Assembly: GCF_000383955.1 (NCBI RefSeq)
Contig: NZ_KB913013.1
Coordinates: 1,283,694-1,347,693, forward strand
From: Rudanella lutea DSM 19387
Lineage (GTDB): Bacteria > Bacteroidota > Bacteroidia > Cytophagales > Spirosomataceae
Direction of reading: 5' to 3'
Length of the DNA: 64,000 bases
Shown: positions 59,694-64,000 of the stretch, one piece after another
How the letters are laid out: every line of letters starts with the position of its first letter
Numbering within the stretch: the stretch's first letter is position 1
Program-made: the position numbers and the translations under genes
Notes under the pieces: model-generated
What the model was told of the DNA's origin: nothing
The model's database searches: none
Seen by the model: the letters and a program-made list of their open reading frames with translations, nothing else

Positions 59694-60926
59694 TTACGGC
59701 GACGCCAACTGCATCAGTACACCGCAGATGTATCCCATGTAGGTACCCACCGCGTACCCCATAATGGCCATGAGCACCCCTACCGGAGCCAACGCCGGAT
59801 GAAACGCAGCCGCTACAATAGGGGCTGTGGCCGGGCCACCAATGCACGACATGCTACCCACCGCCATAAAGAAGTACGGGGCCCGCAACAACCGGCACAC
59901 CAGGACCATAATGAGCGCGTGAAACAGCATCCAGATTACGCCCACCAGAATCAGGCCCGGCTGCTCGGTAATGGCCAGTACATCGGCTTTGAGCCCGATG
60001 GTGGCAATCATGATGTACAGAAAAACCGTGGCCACCTTAGAAGCGCCCGCACCCTCGAGCGAGCGGGCCCGCGTAAACGACAACCCAATGCCCAGCGCCG
60101 TAGCCACGCCCACAATCCAGAAAAACGGCGCATTCAGGCTGAACTGTTTCAGGGCCGGGTAGTTGGCGTCGATGTACGGAGCCACCCAGTCGGCAACGGC
60201 ATGGGCTACGGCCGTAGCTCCGAAGCCCACCGCAACAATCGTAATCAGGTCGGTTACGGTGGGATTGCGCCGACCGGCTTCGGCCTGCTCAATCACTCGT
60301 TGTTTCACGTCCTCAACCGCCGACGCATCGGCCCGCAGCCAGCGGTCGAGCACGGCCGACCGACTCGCTCCGTACAGCAGCAGGGCCAGCCAGATATTAG
60401 CCACAAAAATATCGACTGTGACGAAGGCCGAAAACAGGCGGTCGCTCGGCAAAAACACTTCTTTGAGCGCCGTTTGGTTGGCGCCACCGCCAATCCAGGT
60501 TCCCGCCATGGTGGCCATACCCCGCCATACGGCTTCGGGGCCGGTACCACCCACCAGGTCGGGGGCCAGTTGGGCCAGCACCCAGACCGTGAGGGGGCCG
60601 CCGAGCATCACACTGAGGGCCGAAGCCGCAAACAACTGCACCGATGCCCGCCCCAGCCGTCGAAACGCACTAAAATCGACACTGAGGGTAAACAGTACCA
60701 GACTCGCTGGCAACAGGAACTTCGACACCACCGGGTACAGGTTGGCGTTGGTCCCGTCAACCAGGCCCGTGGTATTGAGCAACGAGGGCAAAAAATAACA
60801 CAGCAGGGTGGCCGGTACGTAGGCGTAAAACCGTTGCCAGAACGGGCGCGGACTGTCAGAAGTTTGAAAGACGAAGGCCAGAATGACCAGCAGAATGCCG
60901 AGAACAACGGCGTCGTTTGTAATCAT
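59694..60926 (-). CDS. DUF819-family (YjcL-like) membrane protein
   Basis: 410 residues from the ATG at 60926, with about 11 membrane segments. The family signature AVWRGMATMAGTWIGGGANQ TALKEVF and SFTRARSLEGAGASKVATVF LYIMIATIGLKADV are present, then FFMAVGSMSCIGGPATAPIV AAAF near the C-terminus. DUF819 proteins resemble two-fold repeated anion transporters; the substrate is not known. It sits directly upstream of the SBF-like transporter gene and downstream of the GH92 gene on the same strand, 107 bases after its stop. Confidence 0.88.
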   Translation of the reverse strand: MITNDAVVLGILLVILAFVFQTSDSPRPFWQRFYAYVPATLLCYFLPSLLNTTGLVDGTNANLYPVVSKFLLPASLVLFTLSVDFSAFRRLGRASVQLFAASALSVMLGGPLTVWVLAQLAPDLVGGTGPEAVWRGMATMAGTWIGGGANQTALKEVFLPSDRLFSAFVTVDIFVANIWLALLLYGASRSAVLDRWLRADASAVEDVKQRVIEQAEAGRRNPTVTDLITIVAVGFGATAVAHAVADWVAPYIDANYPALKQFSLNAPFFWIVGVATALGIGLSFTRARSLEGAGASKVATVFLYIMIATIGLKADVLAITEQPGLILVGVIWMLFHALIMVLVCRLLRAPYFFMAVGSMSCIGGPATAPIVAAAFHPALAPVGVLMAIMGYAVGTYMGYICGVLMQLASP

Positions 60927-61033
60927 GCAAAAACGAAGGAAACAGATGCGGAAGTCGAAATAGCCCGGTTCGGGCAAGATAAAAAGAGGTTGACCCATGA
61001 CGCACATCAGGCATCACGGGTCCCTGGCGGTGT

Positions 61034-63316
61034 TTATTTCCCTTCCGTCGACATGGAATATGGGAACGCATCGGGCGTAGTGCCGCGCTGTGTGTTGGGC
61101 GTAGCCGACATGGTAAAGTCGATCACGGCCCCTTTAAGCAGTTCGGTATGGCTCAGCCAGTTTTTGGCGTACGGCTTCCGGTTCAGCTGCATCGTGTTGA
61201 CGTACCGGTTCTGGTCGCTGTTGTTTGGCGCGTTGATGACCAGCTGACGGCCATTTTCGAGCGTAGCTGTCACTTTTTTGAACAGCGGAGCCCCCAGCAC
61301 GTACTGATCGGTAGCGGGGCAAACCGGGTAAAAGCCCATGGCCGTAAACACGTACCAGGCCGACGTTTGGCCGTTATCTTCATCACCACAGTAGCCGTCG
61401 GGCGTGGGCAGGTATAGCCGGTTCATTACCTCGCGCAACCAGTATTGGGCCTTCCAGGGCGTACCGGCATAGTTGTACAGGTAAATCATGTGCTGAATGG
61501 GCTGGTTGCCGTGGGCGTACTGCCCCATGTTGGCAATCTGCATCTCCCGAATCTCGTGAATCACGCTCCGGTAGTAGCTTTCGTCGTACACGGGCGGCAG
61601 CGTAAACACCGAATCGAGTTTAGCCACAAACTTCTCGCGCCCGCCCATCAGGTCGATCAGACCCTGCACATCGTGAAAAACCGACCAGGTGTAATGCCAG
61701 CTGTTGCCCTCGGTGAAGGCATCGCCCCATTTGAAGGGGTTAAACGGCTTCTGGAAGCTGCCATCGGCATTTTTGCCGCGCATCAGGCCCGTTTCCTTGT
61801 CGAACAGGTTGCGGTAGTTCTGGCTACGTTTGGCAAACCGCTCAATCTCGGCGGCCGGTCGTTTGAGGGCCTTGGCCAGCTGGTAAATAGCAAAGTCGTC
61901 GTAGGCGTATTCGAGCGTACGGGCGGCATTCTCGTTGATTTTCACGTCGTACGGCACGTAGCCCAGGCGGTTATAGTACTGCGCTCCCCGCCGACCCACG
62001 GCGTCCATCGGGCCTTCGTTTTCGGAGTTTTTAAGCACGGCCTCGTACAAAGCATTGATGTCGTAGTTGCGCCCCCCTTTCAGGTACGCATCGGCAATAA
62101 CCGAAGCCGAGTTCGACCCGATCATTACGTTGCGCAAACCGGGGCTTGCCCACTCGGGGAGCCAGCCGCCTTCTTTGTACGCGTTGGCGAGTCCCTCCTG
62201 CATCTGCGCGTTGAGCGTGGGGTACATCAGGTTCAGGAACGGGAACAGCGACCGGAAGGTGTCCCAGAAACCGGTATCGGTAAACATATAACCCGGCAAC
62301 ACCTGCCCATTGTACGGGCTATAGTGCACCACCTTGCGGTTGGCGTCGAGTTCGTAAAATTTGCGGGGAAACAGCAGCGAGCGGTACAGGCAGGAGTAAA
62401 ATGTACGGATCTGCTCGGGCGTGCCCCCCTCTACCCGAATCCGATTCAGTTCGGTATTCCAGGCGGCTTTGGCTTTTTGTTTGACCCCATCGAAGGTGGC
62501 GTTGCCGATCTCTTCCAGATTCCGTTCGGCCTGTTCGAAGCTAATAAACGACGAAGCCACCCGGGCGTGTACCACCTCGCCTTTGCCCGTTTTGAATTGC
62601 ACCGCTGCCCCGGCATGAGCCGCCTGCAACTCCAGCGTATCGCGGGCAATCGTTTTGCCGTGCCAGGTTTGGGCCGTCACAAACGGCTTATCGAAGTAGA
62701 TAACGAAGTAGTTTTTGAAGTTGGCCGGCACGCCCCCGCTGTTTTTGGTGGTGTAGCCGATAATCTTGCGCTCACGGGGCAGCACCTTCACATACGAGCC
62801 CTTGTCAAACGCATCGATGAGCACGTAAGCGCTGTCGGTTTTAGGAAAGGTAAACCGGAAACTCGCGGCCCGCTCAGTGGGGGCAATCTCGGTGGTCACG
62901 TCGTGATCGGCGAGGTACACGCTGTAGTAGTACGGTTTGGCTACCTCGGCCTTGTGCGAGTACCAACTGGCACGTTCGTCCTCATCAATTCGGAGTTTAC
63001 CGGTCACGGGCATGAGCGAAAACTGCCCGTAATCATTCATCCAGGGCGAAGGCTGATGGGTTTGCTTGAAGCCCCGAATTTTATCGGCTGCATAGGTGTA
63101 GGCCCAGCCGCTACCCATTTTACCGGTTTGCGGCATCCAGAAATTCATGCCCCAGGGCAGGGCAATGGCGGGGTAGGTATTGCCGTTCGAGAGGCTGGGT
63201 TTCGAGTCGGTTCCCATCAGCGTGTTCACCAGCTCAACGGGGTCAGCGGGTTGGGCATAAGCCGTGGCCGACAAGGCAACGGAAATAAGTAAACACCGGA
63301 AGGCTCGGTATAGCAT
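61034..63316 (-). CDS. secreted GH92 alpha-mannosidase
   Basis: 760 residues from the ATG at 63316, which gives the signal peptide MLYRAFRCLLISVALSATAY AQ. The N-terminal beta domain starts VELVNTLMGTDSKPSLSNGN TYPAIALPWGMNFWMPQTG, a GH92 hallmark. The alpha/alpha barrel has GYMFTDTGFWDTFRSLFPFL, WGDAFTEGNSWHYTWSVFHD and the calcium/catalytic segment CGDEDNGQTSAWYVFTAMGF YPVCP. It is an inverting exo-alpha-mannosidase, usually acting on alpha-1,2 or other mannose linkages of N-glycans or mannans, in the periplasm or outside. No SusCD pair adjoins it. The divergent neighbour is porQ. Confidence 0.95.
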   Translation of the reverse strand: MLYRAFRCLLISVALSATAYAQPADPVELVNTLMGTDSKPSLSNGNTYPAIALPWGMNFWMPQTGKMGSGWAYTYAADKIRGFKQTHQPSPWMNDYGQFSLMPVTGKLRIDEDERASWYSHKAEVAKPYYYSVYLADHDVTTEIAPTERAASFRFTFPKTDSAYVLIDAFDKGSYVKVLPRERKIIGYTTKNSGGVPANFKNYFVIYFDKPFVTAQTWHGKTIARDTLELQAAHAGAAVQFKTGKGEVVHARVASSFISFEQAERNLEEIGNATFDGVKQKAKAAWNTELNRIRVEGGTPEQIRTFYSCLYRSLLFPRKFYELDANRKVVHYSPYNGQVLPGYMFTDTGFWDTFRSLFPFLNLMYPTLNAQMQEGLANAYKEGGWLPEWASPGLRNVMIGSNSASVIADAYLKGGRNYDINALYEAVLKNSENEGPMDAVGRRGAQYYNRLGYVPYDVKINENAARTLEYAYDDFAIYQLAKALKRPAAEIERFAKRSQNYRNLFDKETGLMRGKNADGSFQKPFNPFKWGDAFTEGNSWHYTWSVFHDVQGLIDLMGGREKFVAKLDSVFTLPPVYDESYYRSVIHEIREMQIANMGQYAHGNQPIQHMIYLYNYAGTPWKAQYWLREVMNRLYLPTPDGYCGDEDNGQTSAWYVFTAMGFYPVCPATDQYVLGAPLFKKVTATLENGRQLVINAPNNSDQNRYVNTMQLNRKPYAKNWLSHTELLKGAVIDFTMSATPNTQRGTTPDAFPYSMSTEGK

Positions 63317-63552
63317 ACGTAGTTCTCTATTATTGTGCAGTTGACAAAGAAACGGCTTTCCGGGCAGAACATACCCGCCTAATTGGGCCTGGGTGAAGGA
63401 CAAGTTTAAAAATGGCTGACGCACAGCGCCCCATCGGGACCGACAAAAAAGCGGGCCGTGTGGGGTTTGATGTGTATTTTGGTACCGAAATTTGAGCCAG
63501 GTGGGTTTCTGACACCCAGTCTGCCTGCCGGTGTAAAAATGAGATTCGGCCT

Positions 63553-64000
63553 TTGACACAACTGACTTTTTTTGGGGGATTACTTTTGTTGGCAACGTCT
63601 TTGGTCAGTATGCCAGCCCGTGGTCAGTCGTTTGGCGGGCAGCGGGTGTTCCCGTTTCTCAACCTGCCTACCCACGCCCGTGTAGCTGCTTTGGGCGGGC
63701 AGGTGGCATCGGCAACCGAACCCGACGGGGTTTATTTCCAGAATAATCCCGCCCTCGCCGACTCGCTCCCTCCCCACGAGCTGGGCCTGAGTTTTATGCC
63801 GTATCTGGCCGCAGCTCGGTACTACACGGTTCAGTACGGGCTACCAGTTCGGGGCAAAGGCCGCTGGGCCGCGGGCTTGCAGTACCTCAGCTACGGCCAA
63901 ATGAACCTCACCGACCCACAGGGTAACACCCTCGGTACGTTTTCGGCCAATGACTATGCCCTGGGCCTGACCCACGCCCGCACCGAGGGCGCCTTTAGCC
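63553..64000 (+). CDS. porQ: type IX secretion system protein PorQ (N-terminal part, runs off window)
   Basis: About 149 residues are seen before the window ends. After a signal peptide (TQLTFFGGLLLLATSLVSMP ARGQ), which requires the TTG at 63553 as start, come FGGQRVFPFLNLPTHARVAA LGGQVASATEPDGVYFQNNP ALADS and LQYLSYGQMNLTDPQGNTLG TFSANDYALGL. These are typical of PorQ, an outer-membrane beta-barrel protein needed for type IX secretion and attachment of cargo. The only in-frame ATG (63610) would remove most of the signal peptide, so TTG is preferred. Confidence 0.82.
   Translation, partial: MTQLTFFGGLLLLATSLVSMPARGQSFGGQRVFPFLNLPTHARVAALGGQVASATEPDGVYFQNNPALADSLPPHELGLSFMPYLAAARYYTVQYGLPVRGKGRWAAGLQYLSYGQMNLTDPQGNTLGTFSANDYALGLTHARTEGAFS

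Noticed and set aside
59676-61247. A 523-codon open frame on the plus strand opposite the DUF819 gene
   Set aside because: Its product is rich in Arg, His, Gln and Gly with no domain. It mirrors a clear transporter gene on the other strand, as expected for antisense frames in GC-rich DNA.
61445-63292. A 615-codon plus-strand open frame opposite the GH92 gene
   Set aside because: The composition is unlike a real protein, and the GH92 motifs lie on the minus strand throughout.
1-64000. tRNA, rRNA, integrase, phage or restriction genes
   Set aside because: None could be supported; no cloverleaf, 16S/23S-like sequence, recombinase or methylase motif was seen.

Overview
The window reads as a single piece of a Bacteroidota chromosome, most likely a Cytophagales bacterium of the Spirosoma/Rudanella type. 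Supporting signs are SusC/SusD pairs run by an ECF sigma factor with FecR, the type IX secretion component PorQ at the right edge, a DUF4290 gene, TAnnTTTG-type -7 promoter elements, and a fairly GC-rich, densely packed gene order. I saw no rRNA, tRNA, CRISPR array, phage or transposase gene. The genus is an inference.

Layout. 1-11713 is a polysaccharide utilisation locus: a partial GH5 glycosidase, ECF sigma, FecR, SusC with an STN domain, SusD, a lipoprotein, a secreted beta-helix protein and a GH42-like glycosidase. 11903-23741 is mostly housekeeping: class II aldolase, small exported and unknown proteins, MATE pump, exported RidA, DUF4290, murA, an M50 protease, HAD phosphatase, SDR, accA and a beta-CASP RNase-like protein. 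23965-35618 holds a PBP4-type peptidase, a CHASE3 histidine kinase, hslV, pyruvate dehydrogenase E2, a DUF486 membrane protein, aspS and an S9 peptidase. 35748-43627 holds a lipoprotein coupled to a phytoene-desaturase-like enzyme, two tandem DUF3857 transglutaminase-like proteins and a cation/proton antiporter. 43702-51787 is a maltose/alpha-glucan block: glgE, maltokinase, beta-phosphoglucomutase and GH65 maltose phosphorylase, with trxA and a DinB-like gene interspersed. 52151-64000 holds a secreted six-repeat propeller, a YpfJ-type metallopeptidase, a 53-codon small ORF, an anchored SDR with a TspO-like partner, a zinc alcohol dehydrogenase, two transporters, a GH92 mannosidase and the start of porQ.

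The most unusual content is non-coding. At least six families of short palindromes occur between genes. Their arms are built from 7-14 base words (GAGTGAAA, GGGAGAAG-like, TTTAGTTTATCG, GTGAACAACGAACA, ATCATTTATCAT, TGGATAC). The same words recur at sites up to about 40 kb apart. One copy sits in frame inside the phytoene-desaturase-like gene and adds about 27 residues. Two others run across the stop codons of neighbouring genes. A separate hairpin family with the core ATGACATCT-loop GTTTAGA-AGATGTCAT forms a 150-base MITE-like element beside aspS and a solo 30-bp-arm copy after the maltose phosphorylase gene. Other points of interest are a MurA with Asp in place of the fosfomycin-target Cys, a tandem transglutaminase pair in which one member has lost its Cys, and two genes that appear to start with TTG.
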